A DNA stretch of 64,000 nucleotides, taken from Sphingomonas aliaeris. GTDB lineage: Bacteria; Pseudomonadota; Alphaproteobacteria; Sphingomonadales; Sphingomonadaceae. Both the position numbers and the translations under genes were made by a program. The stretch covers positions 2,048,501-2,112,500 of the forward strand of contig NZ_CP061035.1 of NCBI RefSeq assembly GCF_016743815.1. Direction: 5' to 3'. Below the pieces are notes generated by a model. That model ran no database searches. It was not told the origin of the DNA and was given only the letters and a program-made list of their open reading frames with translations. Below, one piece after another: positions 16,628 to 25,208 of this stretch (positions are counted from its first letter, which is position 1; each line of letters opens with the position of its first letter).

Positions 16628-17059
16628 TCAGGTGTAGAGATCGACCACCTCGGCCCCCTCGCCTACGGCCTCCAGCAACAAGGTGCGGTGGCAGTGGCAG
16701 GGATCGCGCTCGAAGCATAACAAGGCGCTCGGCATTTCGCGCGCGAGCTCCAGCATCTGCGCGGCCTGGACCTGCGCCTCCGGCAATTCGAGCTGATCGG
16801 CATAGACCGCCTTCAGCGTCGCGACGTCGCCCTTCTTCGCCGCATCCCTGCCCGGCTTGGGCGTCCCGAGCGCCTTGAGGTGGACATAGCCGATCCCGGC
16901 ATCGAACAGGGACGCCGCGAGCGAGGATTTGGAGAAGCCGGGGCGGCGGGAGAGCGGCAGCGCGCGGACGTCGATCACGCGCTGGACGCCGGCGGTTTTG
17001 AGCGTGGCGAGGAAGTCGGCCATTGTTGTGGCTTCGTATCCGATCGTGAATATCTTCAT
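16628..17059 (-). CDS. DUF488-family protein
   Basis: 143 residues starting MKIFTIGYEATTMADFLATL, the DUF488 hallmark (TIGY/H-S near the N-terminus). It continues with VIDVRALPLSRRPGFSK (conserved D-V-R and the R-x-P-x-F/W-S block), an HLKALGTPK segment, and LCFERDPCHCHRTLL, the conserved Cys/His motif near the C-terminus. The function is unknown; the motif set suggests nucleotide or nucleic acid handling. ATG 17057-17059 overlaps the upstream gene's TGA (ATGA), so the two are co-translated. Confidence 0.88.
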   Translation of the reverse strand: MKIFTIGYEATTMADFLATLKTAGVQRVIDVRALPLSRRPGFSKSSLAASLFDAGIGYVHLKALGTPKPGRDAAKKGDVATLKAVYADQLELPEAQVQAAQMLELAREMPSALLCFERDPCHCHRTLLLEAVGEGAEVVDLYT

Positions 17060-17694
17060 CGTGCCGAGATGGGCCTGCGCGCATGGCCATGCAATCCGCG
17101 AACGACGCCGATCGCGATCAAGGCCTGCGCGGCGAAATAGGTCGGCCAGATCATGAGACCCGGCAGGGCGGAGCCGGCAAGCGCGCTGCCCTTCGCGAAG
17201 ATCAGCAGGTCGGAGCCAATGAACAAGACGACGCCGGGGCCGACGAGCGGGAGCACGAAGCGGCTGGCCAGGGCGCCGCCGGCCATCGCGCCCAGCCCGA
17301 AGGCATAGACCGCAACGCCGAGATCGCGGGTCAGGAGGTAGCCCATGATCGCGACGATTAGTCCGATGCCGGTGGCCGTGCCGATCGACTTGCGGATCGA
17401 ACCCCGGCGGCAGCGCAGGTAGAGGGTGATCGCGACGACATGTCCGACGAGGAATGCGAGCGCGCCCGGCACCGTGCCGGAGGTTTCCAGCAACACGTCG
17501 CCCAATGCGCCGAACGCGAGTGCGGCGGCGATCAGCCATCCGTCTCGATCCCGCGCCTGCGACCCCGCCCAGATCGCGAGAAGTGCGACGCCTGCGCCCT
17601 TCCACGCGACGATCATCGGGGCTGGCGGGAGATCCTTCACGAGCTGGAAGCCGATACCGGCAATCAGCGCGGCGGCAAGGATGAGGCGGTTCAT
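17056..17694 (-). CDS. Lysoplasmalogenase-like membrane protein (YhhN family)
   Basis: 212 residues with about seven or eight hydrophobic segments. Motifs of the YhhN/TMEM86 family are visible: ALAFGALGDVLLE (conserved G-D after a hydrophobic helix), FLVGHVVAITLY (F-x-x-G-H), and PTYFAAQALIAIGV at the end. Eukaryotic members cleave the vinyl-ether bond of lysoplasmalogen; bacterial members have been shown to do so in a few cases. The gene is divergent from a GbsR/MarR regulator, with an operator-like palindrome between them, and is coupled downstream to the DUF488 gene. Confidence 0.82.
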   Translation of the reverse strand: MNRLILAAALIAGIGFQLVKDLPPAPMIVAWKGAGVALLAIWAGSQARDRDGWLIAAALAFGALGDVLLETSGTVPGALAFLVGHVVAITLYLRCRRGSIRKSIGTATGIGLIVAIMGYLLTRDLGVAVYAFGLGAMAGGALASRFVLPLVGPGVVLFIGSDLLIFAKGSALAGSALPGLMIWPTYFAAQALIAIGVVRGLHGHARRPISAR

Positions 17695-17742
17695 AGTATC
17701 ACGTTAGGCGGAACCGAAGTTCGGATCGAGCGCGGATTGCCA

Positions 17743-17771
17743 TTGACAGAAACTCTGCACACTGTCATTTC
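17743..17771 (+). promoter_or_regulatory. Candidate promoter of the GbsR/MarR gene
   Basis: TTGACA at 17743-17748 is a perfect -35 hexamer. The region 17-18 bases downstream (CATTTC, 17766-17771) is only a weak -10 and abuts the palindrome at 17769-17784, so a bound repressor would block it. This is suggestive only. Confidence 0.4.
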
Positions 17772-17784
17772 TGTAATTACAGAA
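17769..17784. promoter_or_regulatory. Perfect 16-base palindrome, probable operator
   Basis: TTCTGTAATTACAGAA is fully self-complementary and lies 11 bases before the ATG of the GbsR/MarR-type gene, in the 101-base divergent spacer with the lysoplasmalogenase-like gene. MarR and GbsR proteins bind such AT-centred palindromes, so autoregulation and control of the divergent gene are likely. Confidence 0.65.
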
Positions 17785-17795
17785 TTGGAAGACCG

Positions 17796-18347
17796 ATGAA
17801 ACTGTACGACCATCCCGATGTGAAAGCCTTCGTCCTCCACTGGGGTGAGATGGGGACGCATTGGGGCGTCGCACGATCGGTCGCGCAGGTTCATGCGCTG
17901 TTGTATCTCAGCGATCGGCCGCTCCATGCGGAGGAGATTGTCGAGACGCTCGGGCTCGCGCGGTCGAACGTCTCGACTGCGCTGAAGGAGTTGCAGAATT
18001 ATGCGATCGTTCGGCGCGTGCATGTTGAGGGCGACCGCCGCGATCATTTCACCGCGGAAACCGATCTGTGGGACATGCTGATGCGGATCGCCGCAGAGCG
18101 CAAACGCCGTGAGATCGATCCGACGATCGCGTTGCTGAACGAACTCGCCGGTCGGCTGGCGAAGGACGATACGGCGCCGGCGCATGTCCGCGAGCGGATC
18201 GGCCGGATGCATGAGTTCCTGTCGACGCTCGGCACTTGGTACGATCAGGTCCGCGTGCTGCCCAAGTCGACGCTGGTCACGCTGATGAAGCTGGGCGGCA
18301 GCGTCGCCCGGCTGATCCCAGGACGTAAGTCCAGCCCCAATGACTAG
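17796..18347 (+). CDS. GbsR/MarR-family transcriptional regulator
   Basis: 183 residues. GEMGTHWGVARSVAQVHALLYLSDRPLHAEEIVETLGLARSNVSTALKELQ matches the GbsR-type winged helix-turn-helix (about residues 15-70), where the G-x-x-x-G-x-x-R-S-x-A-Q opening is typical. The wing is VRRVHVEGDRRDHFTAE, followed by a helical C-terminal dimerisation part (MRIAAERKRREIDPTIALLNEL). A perfect palindrome just upstream suggests autoregulation. The flanking membrane-lipid genes (lysoplasmalogenase-like and desaturase) are likely targets. Confidence 0.85.
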   Translation: MKLYDHPDVKAFVLHWGEMGTHWGVARSVAQVHALLYLSDRPLHAEEIVETLGLARSNVSTALKELQNYAIVRRVHVEGDRRDHFTAETDLWDMLMRIAAERKRREIDPTIALLNELAGRLAKDDTAPAHVRERIGRMHEFLSTLGTWYDQVRVLPKSTLVTLMKLGGSVARLIPGRKSSPND

Positions 18348-18436
18348 GAGTTCATCGAGATGGTTCTGCCGCCTTAGCCTTAGCCTTGGTCTGCCCGCTG
18401 CTTTGAACATGCAATCGGAACGAAGAGGTAAGGGAC

Positions 18437-19288
18437 ATGGGACCGCAGACTGTGACGACCTATCGGCGTCGGCTTGCGAAGGTGAAATGGCGCGATCTGA
18501 TCGGGATGCGACCACGCGACGGACTGGTGGAATGCCTTCATCCGGTGCCGTGGCTGGCGGCGAGTTTTCTCCTTGCCGACCGACGGCTCTGGCCGCTTGC
18601 GGCGATCGCTTCCTTCATGTTCTTTCTTACCGCACTGCGGCTCAACCATGAGGCGATCCACGGCAATTTGGGCTTTCGCAAGTCTGGACATCGCCTTGTC
18701 CTGCACGGACTGAGTGCGCTGATGCTGGGATCGAATACTGCGGTCGCGTTCAATCATCTGCGCCACCACCGGCACTTGGGAACAACGGAGGATGTCGAGG
18801 GTGCGTGCGGGCGAATGACCCTATGGCAGGTTCTTCTCGAAGGGCCGTGCTTTCCGCTGCGCATGCACATGGAAGCCTGGCGCCATGGCGGCGCGAGCCT
18901 GCGACGGCGGATGACGATCGATCTGAGTTCCAATGTTATGCTGACCGGCGCCGCTTTGGCGACGATGGCCCCGGCCCTGCTCTATCATGTCGGTGCGATG
19001 ATCGTGGCACAGTGCCTGACGGCACTATTCGCGGTGTGGATCACGCATCGAGAATGCACGGACGAAGAGATTGCCCGCACGCAGTCTTCCGCGGTTGTCA
19101 ATTTCCTGACCTACAACATGTTCTTGCACCTCGAACATCATCTGTTCCCCGCAGTGCCGGTGCGGCGCCTTGGGATACTGGCGCGGCGCATCGCAGCCGC
19201 ACAGCCGGAATTGGCGTCGAAGGCGCAGCAGGTCCTGCCACCTTTCAGGATTCCCGATGCGGTTGCTAGGATAGCGCGCCGCGCTTAG
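18437..19288 (+). CDS. Fatty acid desaturase-family membrane di-iron protein
   Basis: 283 residues with three histidine boxes in the correct order: HEAIH (71-75), HLRHHRH (107-113) and HLEHHLFP (231-238). These bind the di-iron centre of membrane desaturases and hydroxylases. Hydrophobic pairs lie around 38-68, 85-105 and 165-205. Such enzymes insert double bonds or hydroxyl groups into acyl chains or carotenoids; the substrate cannot be told here. AGAGGTAAGGG just upstream of the ATG is a strong ribosome site. It follows the GbsR/MarR gene by about 90 bases in the same direction and may be its target. Confidence 0.87.
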   Translation: MGPQTVTTYRRRLAKVKWRDLIGMRPRDGLVECLHPVPWLAASFLLADRRLWPLAAIASFMFFLTALRLNHEAIHGNLGFRKSGHRLVLHGLSALMLGSNTAVAFNHLRHHRHLGTTEDVEGACGRMTLWQVLLEGPCFPLRMHMEAWRHGGASLRRRMTIDLSSNVMLTGAALATMAPALLYHVGAMIVAQCLTALFAVWITHRECTDEEIARTQSSAVVNFLTYNMFLHLEHHLFPAVPVRRLGILARRIAAAQPELASKAQQVLPPFRIPDAVARIARRA

Positions 19289-19297
19289 AGCCGCCGC

Positions 19298-20614
19298 ATG
19301 ACTTATGACATTCAGATTATCGGCGGCGGGCTGGCGGGATCGGAGGCGGCTTGGCAGTTGGCGGAAGCTGGCTTCCGCGTGAAGCTGTCGGAGATGCGTG
19401 GTTCGGGTGAGAAGACGCCGGCGCATCATACGGACGGGTTGGCGGAACTGGTCTGTTCGAACAGTTTCCGGTCGGACGATGCGACGAGCAACGCGGTCGG
19501 GCTGATCCATCAGGAGATGCGCACGCTGGGGTCGCTGATCCTGCGCGAGGGCGATATCCACAAGGTGCCGGCGGGATCCGCGCTGGCAGTGGACCGGGAT
19601 GCGTTCTCGGAAGGGGTGACTGCAGCCATAATGGCGCATCCCAACATCACCGTCGTCCGCGAACGAGTCGATGTGATCCCGACCGACGGCCCCGTGATCA
19701 TCGCCACCGGCCCGCTGACCGCGGCGCCGCTTGCTGCGAGCATCGGCGCGGCGACGGGGGCGGACGCGCTCGCTTTCTTCGACGCGATCGCGCCGATCGT
19801 CCATTTCGACAGCATCGACATGGACACCGCATGGTTCCAGTCGCGCTGGAACAAGGGCGAGGGCAAGGATTACATCAACTGCGCGATGGACAAGGAGACG
19901 TATCACACGTTCGTCCAGGCGCTGGTCGATGGCGAGAAGACCGAGTTCCGGGAGTGGGAAAAAGACACGCCCTATTTCGAAGGCTGTATGCCGATCGAGG
20001 TGATGGCGGAACGTGGGCCCGAAACATTGCGCTTCGGGCCGATGAAGGGTGTCGGACTGGACGATCCGCGGACCGGGCGCTGGCCCTATGCCGTCGTGCA
20101 GTTGCGGCAGGACAATGCCAGCGGGACGTTGTGGAACATCGTGGGCTTCCAGACCAAGCTGAAGCATGCCGAGCAGGTGCGGCTGTTCCGGACGATCCCC
20201 GGACTGGAGAATGCCGAGTTCGCGCGGTTGGGCGGGTTGCACCGGAATACGTTCATCAGGTCGCCCGAACTGCTCGACCCGACGCTGCGGCTGAAATCCA
20301 TGCCAAACGTGCGGTTCGCGGGACAGATTACCGGGTGCGAGGGCTATATCGAAAGTGCGGCAATCGGGCTGATCGCGGGTCGCTTCGCCGCTGCGGAGTT
20401 GAAGGGCGAGACGCTGGCCCCGCCCCCGGTCGCGACCGCGCTGGGCGCGTTGCTGCACCACATTACGGGCGCGGCGGAGGCAGAGACGTATCAGCCGATG
20501 AACGTGAACTTCGGGCTGTTCCCACCGATCCCAGGCCGGACCAAGAAGGCCGATCGCAAGAAGATGTATACCGACCGCGCGCGCGAGGCGTTGGGGGAAT
20601 GGCTGGCGGCTTAA
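19298..20614 (+). CDS. trmFO: Folate-dependent tRNA (uracil-54-C5) methyltransferase TrmFO
   Basis: 438 residues. FAD-binding motif [16 protein letters not shown] lies at the N-terminus, followed by the family blocks [42 protein letters not shown], and [26 protein letters not shown], with [17 protein letters not shown] near the C-terminus. The enzyme uses methylene-tetrahydrofolate and FADH2 to make ribothymidine at position 54 of tRNA. Full family length. Its 3' end faces the EF-hand gene with only four bases between. Confidence 0.96.
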   Translation: MTYDIQIIGGGLAGSEAAWQLAEAGFRVKLSEMRGSGEKTPAHHTDGLAELVCSNSFRSDDATSNAVGLIHQEMRTLGSLILREGDIHKVPAGSALAVDRDAFSEGVTAAIMAHPNITVVRERVDVIPTDGPVIIATGPLTAAPLAASIGAATGADALAFFDAIAPIVHFDSIDMDTAWFQSRWNKGEGKDYINCAMDKETYHTFVQALVDGEKTEFREWEKDTPYFEGCMPIEVMAERGPETLRFGPMKGVGLDDPRTGRWPYAVVQLRQDNASGTLWNIVGFQTKLKHAEQVRLFRTIPGLENAEFARLGGLHRNTFIRSPELLDPTLRLKSMPNVRFAGQITGCEGYIESAAIGLIAGRFAAAELKGETLAPPPVATALGALLHHITGAAEAETYQPMNVNFGLFPPIPGRTKKADRKKMYTDRAREALGEWLAA

Positions 20615-20618
20615 GGCC

Positions 20619-21113
20619 CTACTGGCGGTTGGGCGGGTCGGTCAGCCGTCGTCCGATTCTGCTTTTGGGCGTCGCGGGCGGGCACGGCGTGTTGGGGCGT
20701 GGCGCGCGACGCTTCGGCGCAGTGGTGGCGAATTCGGCGGGGGTCATTGCGCCGGATTTATCCCGGTCCGCCTCGGCGAACTTCGTGCTGGTCTTGATCG
20801 CCCATTCCTCGAACGACAGTCTTCCGTCTCCGTTCGTGTCCAGCCGGGCGAAAGCCTTGGTGCGGGAGGCCAGATATTCCGCGCGACTTATCTGGGCGTT
20901 ACGGTCCTTGTCATAGCGATTGAAGCGCTTCTCCTCGCGTGTCTTGGCCGTCGCCTCGGGAATGGTTTCGGGTAGCCCCTCCTCCGCCTCGCCGACGATC
21001 GCGGCGGGCGCCGGCGGCAATGGAGAGTCCGAACGCGCGGGGCTTTTGAAGACGAGGACGCCGGCCGCGATCAGCAACAACGCCGCCATGCCACCCACCA
21101 GATACCGCCACAT
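20619..21113 (-). CDS. EF-hand calcium-binding protein, membrane-anchored
   Basis: 164 residues from ATG 21111-21113 (MWRYLVGGMAALLLIAAGVLVF), preferred over the upstream ATG at 21140 because GAGGGGA precedes it and the hydrophobic anchor then begins at residue 5. Three EF-hand-like loops: DKDRNAQISRAEY, DTNGDGRLSFEEW (canonical) and DRDKSGAMTPAEF. A Pro/Arg-rich tail follows. Likely a periplasmic, inner-membrane-tethered calcium sensor. Paired head to head with the squalene-synthase-like gene region upstream on the same strand. Confidence 0.8.
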   Translation of the reverse strand: MWRYLVGGMAALLLIAAGVLVFKSPARSDSPLPPAPAAIVGEAEEGLPETIPEATAKTREEKRFNRYDKDRNAQISRAEYLASRTKAFARLDTNGDGRLSFEEWAIKTSTKFAEADRDKSGAMTPAEFATTAPKRRAPRPNTPCPPATPKSRIGRRLTDPPNRQ

Positions 21114-21171
21114 GCCCGTCCCCTCGATCGTTCCGCCCATGGAACTAACGGATACCGGTGCGCGGGGGAAG

Positions 21172-21855
21172 CTAGCGTCCGGTCATCCTGTGCCACAGGA
21201 GCCGCGATACGCGACCCGGTGCGCCCCGCCGGATCGGCTGGCCGCGTGGAACCGCGAGATCGAGCCGCGCGAGATGCGCCATCGCCCCCAGACTGCGAGC
21301 GGTGCTGCTCCACCGTGTGCCGGCTGCAAGGTCGAGGCCGGTGCGAGCCAAGTCCGCCGCTCGCGTGGCGACGTCGGCCTCCTGCACATGGAGCGCGAGA
21401 TCGGCCAGCGCCCACCCCCGCCCCGCCGGCGCGATCGGGTCCGTCGGCTGCGCACCGATCAGCGTCGCCGCCGCGCCGAACAGGATCGTGCCGCGCGTGG
21501 CATAGCGTTCCAGCGTGGCGTCGTCGGGCGTTTCGGGATCGAGCAGCACTTCCCACGCATCGATCAGCCCGGCGAGCCGTGCGCCGGTGACGCCATGCGG
21601 CAAGACCTCCGCCGCCAATGCGCGCAGCACGGGTTCGGCCGGCGCGCTGCCCTGATCCAGTTTCGTCAGAGCCTCATACCACCAGGTTAGCCGCATCTGG
21701 CCGATCACCGGCTCGGTCGTCGTTCGCAGGATGCGGGCGAGCGTACGGTCGAGCGCAAACAGCGCCGCGACGCCGGGCTGCGCCTTTGCCGGGGCGTAGG
21801 ATAGCGCCAGTAGGCGTTCGGCATTGACGATGTCGGTCGGGTCGCTGAGTTCCAT
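21172..21855 (-). CDS. Squalene/phytoene synthase-family protein lacking the Asp-rich motifs
   Basis: 227 residues. LFALDRTLARILRTTTEPVIGQMRLTWWYEAL matches the N-terminal block of the trans-isoprenyl diphosphate synthase (squalene/phytoene synthase) family, and LERYATRGTILFGAAATLIG matches the Y-x-x-x-x-A-x-x-x-G helix. The catalytic D-x-x-x-D motifs that hold Mg-diphosphate are not seen, so it is probably non-catalytic like NDUFAF6, a complex I assembly factor of this fold. That reading is inference. Upstream is a 60-base spacer shared with the divergent TadG-like gene. Confidence 0.72.
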   Translation of the reverse strand: MELSDPTDIVNAERLLALSYAPAKAQPGVAALFALDRTLARILRTTTEPVIGQMRLTWWYEALTKLDQGSAPAEPVLRALAAEVLPHGVTGARLAGLIDAWEVLLDPETPDDATLERYATRGTILFGAAATLIGAQPTDPIAPAGRGWALADLALHVQEADVATRAADLARTGLDLAAGTRWSSTARSLGAMAHLARLDLAVPRGQPIRRGAPGRVSRLLWHRMTGR

Positions 21856-21915
21856 AGCGTTTTAATGGCTGCGGACACACGATTTGGAAACCATTCTGGC
21901 TGCAAATAGAGGATT

Positions 21916-23799
21916 ATGCAGCGACAGACGAGCCATCAGCCAAGAACCGTTTTCGGGCGACTGCGGCGCGACGTCCGGGGGAACACGCTTGCCATGATGG
22001 CCGCGTTCCTCATCCCATTATGTGGACTTGCGGGCTCCGCGGTCGATATGGGCCGACTTTATGTCACAAAGGTCCGGCTGCAACAGGCGTGCGATGCCGG
22101 TGCGCTGGCGGGACGCAAGTTCATGGCAGACAGCGACGACACCGCGCTCGACACCAACGCTATCACGCAGGCGCGCACGTTCTTCGCGAACAACTTTACC
22201 AGCGGATTCATGGGAACGCCGACGTTCACCGCCACGACGAATCCCTACCCCTTCGTTCCAACGAAGACGTCGGATAACCAGGTCGCCGGGACGGCCTCGA
22301 CCGCAGTGCCGATGACGATCATGAAGATGTTCGGCAGCCCCACGATCATGCTGAAAGTGACGTGCGAAGCGCGCTACGACATTGCGGATACGGACGTCAT
22401 GTTCGTCCTCGACACGACGGGTTCGATGGCCTGTCAGCCGTCGCAGACATCCGGTTGCAGCGCGACGATCGGTTCTTATACGCGCCCGGATGGTACGACC
22501 GGATATTACAACCAAGAGGTAAGCGGTTCGAAGCTGTCCGGTCTGCGATCCGCCGTGATGAACTTCTACGACACGATCGCGGCTAACGTCGATCCATCGA
22601 CGCATGTGCGATACGGGTTCGTGACATACACCTCCACGGTGAATGCCGGATATGCCCTGCCCGCGGGCAGCATGGTCAACGACTGGACGTATAATAGCCG
22701 CAGGATCATCGGCGACGCGAACAACGGCGGTGCGACTGCGCAAACCAAGAAACCGGTGACCAAAGCCGCGTGCGATGCGGCGGCCACCGGCCGGAGCCCG
22801 GCGACGGGGTATACGACGAATGGTCAAGCGACATTGGTAACCACGGCTTATGCAACGAGCGATTCGTCCTGCGTGATCACGACGCAGCCGCTGAAGCCGA
22901 ACTGGCGCTACACGAAGGTCAGTTACGACGTCAGCCAATATGTCACGGGTGCGACGGTGACAGACCCGAGCAAGATCACCGGTGCGACGAGCAAATGGCA
23001 GGGTTGCATCGAAGAGCGGGATACGACGCCCGGCGTGAGCACGTTCGACCAAGACAATTTGCCGGCCGATCTCGACCCGGACCGGCTTCCCACCACCAAT
23101 GCAACACGGTGGCGCCCGATGTGGCCCGATGTGGTCTATTATCGCGGAAACACGACGTCGGTTGATTATGCTGGCAATTCGGCGAATCCGTATGGAGACT
23201 CTACCAGTACCAGCCAGTTCGGACAGTATACGGCGCTCGGCAACTACAATAACATTGCCTATGGCTATGTTTCGTGCGGGAAGCCCGTGTCCCGGCTGAC
23301 GACGATGAGCCGTTCGGAGGTCTCGAACTACGTCAACGCCACCGACTTCAAGCCGCAGGGCGGAACGTATCACGATACGGGGATGATCTGGGGTACCCGA
23401 ATGATCGCGCCGAAGGGCGTGTTCGCGGACGATACGGCAGAATGGCCGGGCCGGAATGCGCCAAACCGGTACATCGTATTCATGACGGACGGCGACATGT
23501 CGCCCAACGAGCAGATCTACGGCATGTACGGCATCGAATATTATGACGACCGCATCGCCAACAACACTACGAATCCCAGCCTGACTGCTTATCACAACGC
23601 CCGGTTCGTCGCGGAGTGTCAGGCCGCGAAGTCGCGGAACATTACGGTGTTCGTCGTCGGTTTCGGCCAGACGCTGACGAGCCAGTTGACGGCCTGCGCA
23701 TCGCCCGGGCAAGCCTATTATGCGAGCGACAATGCCAGCTTGACCACGGCGTTCCAGAAGATTGCGAAGCAGGTCGCGATGCTGCGGATTTCGCAGTGA
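21916..23799 (+). CDS. TadG-like pilus/secretion-associated protein with vWA domain
   Basis: 627 residues. The N-terminus has the Tad pseudopilin-type anchor: DVRGNTLAMMAAFLIPLCGLAG (about 19-40), followed by AVDMGRLYVTKVRLQQACDAGALAG. A von Willebrand factor A domain then starts near residue 160 with the MIDAS motif DTTGSM (166-171); the domain is stretched by Thr/Ser/Asn-rich insertions and ends with ITVFVVGFGQTLTSQLTACAS. TadG-like proteins sit with Flp/Tad pilus machinery at the cell envelope. AGAGGA lies just before the ATG. First of three co-directional genes; no ATPase, secretin or prepilin is nearby. Confidence 0.85.
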   Translation: MQRQTSHQPRTVFGRLRRDVRGNTLAMMAAFLIPLCGLAGSAVDMGRLYVTKVRLQQACDAGALAGRKFMADSDDTALDTNAITQARTFFANNFTSGFMGTPTFTATTNPYPFVPTKTSDNQVAGTASTAVPMTIMKMFGSPTIMLKVTCEARYDIADTDVMFVLDTTGSMACQPSQTSGCSATIGSYTRPDGTTGYYNQEVSGSKLSGLRSAVMNFYDTIAANVDPSTHVRYGFVTYTSTVNAGYALPAGSMVNDWTYNSRRIIGDANNGGATAQTKKPVTKAACDAAATGRSPATGYTTNGQATLVTTAYATSDSSCVITTQPLKPNWRYTKVSYDVSQYVTGATVTDPSKITGATSKWQGCIEERDTTPGVSTFDQDNLPADLDPDRLPTTNATRWRPMWPDVVYYRGNTTSVDYAGNSANPYGDSTSTSQFGQYTALGNYNNIAYGYVSCGKPVSRLTTMSRSEVSNYVNATDFKPQGGTYHDTGMIWGTRMIAPKGVFADDTAEWPGRNAPNRYIVFMTDGDMSPNEQIYGMYGIEYYDDRIANNTTNPSLTAYHNARFVAECQAAKSRNITVFVVGFGQTLTSQLTACASPGQAYYASDNASLTTAFQKIAKQVAMLRISQ

Positions 23800-23813
23800 C
23801 GGGCGTCCGGACC

Positions 23814-24449
23814 ATGTCCAAGGCGCGTTGGCAACGGATCGTCGTTCGCCTGGCGGGCGATCGCCGAGGCGCAACCATCATCGAATTCGCCATCATCACC
23901 CCGGTGATGATCGTGATGATGATGGGCATCGGCGACTTGCTGTACCAGCTTTATGCCAAGGCGGTGCTGAATGGCGCAGTCCAAAAAGCGGCGCGCGATT
24001 CCGCGATACAGGGCGGCGCGCAGCTTGTTTCGACACTCGACAATCAGGTCATCGCGATGTCGAGTATGGTCGCCAAGACACCGACCCAATCCTGCACGGC
24101 CTCTCCTGCCGCCGGGACATGGTGCTCGACCCGCAAAAGCTATGGCAGTTTCGCCGCCGTGGCGCCCGAACCGTTCATCGACAATAACGGCAACGGCGTG
24201 CGCAACGCGGGCGAGTGCTACACCGATGTCAACGGCAACAAACAGTGGGACGCCGATCCCGGTGCGACTGGCCAGGGCGGGGCAAACGACGTGACATTGT
24301 ACACGATGAGCCTGACCTATCCCCGGCTGTTCCCAGTCGCCGGCCTGCTCGGCTGGTCGTCATCAGCGACGATCTCGGCGCAGACGTTGCTGAAGAACCA
24401 GCCTTATGCATCACAGCAAACGGTTACGGCGACCACGATATGCACCTGA
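23814..24449 (+). CDS. TadE-like pseudopilin protein
   Basis: About 211 residues. DRRGATIIEFAIITPVMIVMMMGIGDLLYQLYAKAVLNGAVQKAARDSAIQG is a classic TadE motif: short positive head, E at the fifth position of the hydrophobic segment, then A-R-x-x-x-x-G. An Asp/Asn-rich loop (IDNNGNGVRNAGECYTDVNGNKQW) could bind calcium. An in-frame GTG at 23796 overlaps the preceding TGA (GTGA) and is an alternative, coupled start. The end overlaps the next gene by 10 bases. Confidence 0.82.
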   Translation: MSKARWQRIVVRLAGDRRGATIIEFAIITPVMIVMMMGIGDLLYQLYAKAVLNGAVQKAARDSAIQGGAQLVSTLDNQVIAMSSMVAKTPTQSCTASPAAGTWCSTRKSYGSFAAVAPEPFIDNNGNGVRNAGECYTDVNGNKQWDADPGATGQGGANDVTLYTMSLTYPRLFPVAGLLGWSSSATISAQTLLKNQPYASQQTVTATTICT

Positions 24450-25168
24450 ATTCCCTGCTTTCTGCGCCATTGCCGCAATTCCTGCGCCGCCTCGGCGGTG
24501 ACCGCAGCGGCCTTGCGATGCTCGAATTCGCCTTCGCCATGCCGGTCGTCCTGACGCTTGGCCTGTACGGCATGGAGACCGCAAACCTTGCCTTGATCAA
24601 CCTGAAGGTCAGCCAGATCACGCTCAACCTGGCCGACAACGCTTCGCGCGTCGGGACCACTAGCGCACTTGCCACGCAGCAACTGCGCGAAGTAGATATG
24701 AACGACGTCCTGCAGGCGGCGCGGTATCAAGGGACGGCAATCAAACTGACGACATATGGCCGGATCACGGTGTCCAGCCTGGAAAATATCCAGCAATCCT
24801 ACGACACCGACGCAGTCCAGCGCATTCATTGGCAGCGGTGCCTGGGCCTGAAATCAGGGCCTAAATACGACTCGGTTGACTCGACGTCGCCGAACGCTGG
24901 AACGGACGGGAGCGCGGCCAATGCGGGGAAGGATCAGCCTAACGGGATGGGGGATCCCGGCGCAAAGGTAAATGCACCGGAGGGCGCGGGCGTGATGTTC
25001 GTCGAGGTCAATTACGATTATCAGCCGATTGTCGGTACGTGGCTGATGGGGTCGTCGCGTATTCGTTACATCGCGTCGTTCATCGTGCGCGATCGACGCC
25101 TCTTCTCTCAGATCTACAACCCCTCGCCGAGCGTCACGCCGTCGAAGTGTAACGTCTATTCGGCCTGA
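24440..25168 (+). CDS. TadE/TadG-like pilus-assembly protein
   Basis: 242 residues from ATG 24440-24442, inside the end of the previous gene. RRLGGDRSGLAMLEFAFAMPVVLTLGLYGMETANLALINLKVSQ (residues ~16-60) is the TadE-type membrane anchor, and LNLADNASRVGTT follows as in family members. The remainder is a soluble exported region with a Gly/Asn-rich stretch (NAGTDGSAANAGKDQPNG). Third member of an orphan tad-like trio (TadG, TadE, TadE). A short GC hairpin (25174-25190) follows before the convergent pdhB. Confidence 0.8.
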   Translation: MHLNSLLSAPLPQFLRRLGGDRSGLAMLEFAFAMPVVLTLGLYGMETANLALINLKVSQITLNLADNASRVGTTSALATQQLREVDMNDVLQAARYQGTAIKLTTYGRITVSSLENIQQSYDTDAVQRIHWQRCLGLKSGPKYDSVDSTSPNAGTDGSAANAGKDQPNGMGDPGAKVNAPEGAGVMFVEVNYDYQPIVGTWLMGSSRIRYIASFIVRDRRLFSQIYNPSPSVTPSKCNVYSA

Positions 25169-25173
25169 CCCCC

Positions 25174-25190
25174 TGCCCGCGGCGCGGGCA
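25174..25190. terminator. Short GC hairpin between convergent genes
   Basis: TGCCCGC, GGC loop, GCGGGCA: a seven-base stem six bases after the TadE-like gene's stop and before the pdhB stop. There is no U tract, so it is a weak terminator candidate. Confidence 0.35.
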
Positions 25191-25208
25191 AAGGGCGGTC
25201 GCATGGCC

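Noticed and set aside
22018-23874. 618-residue minus-strand frame over the TadG gene
   Set aside because: Antisense shadow rich in Arg and His, without domain motifs.
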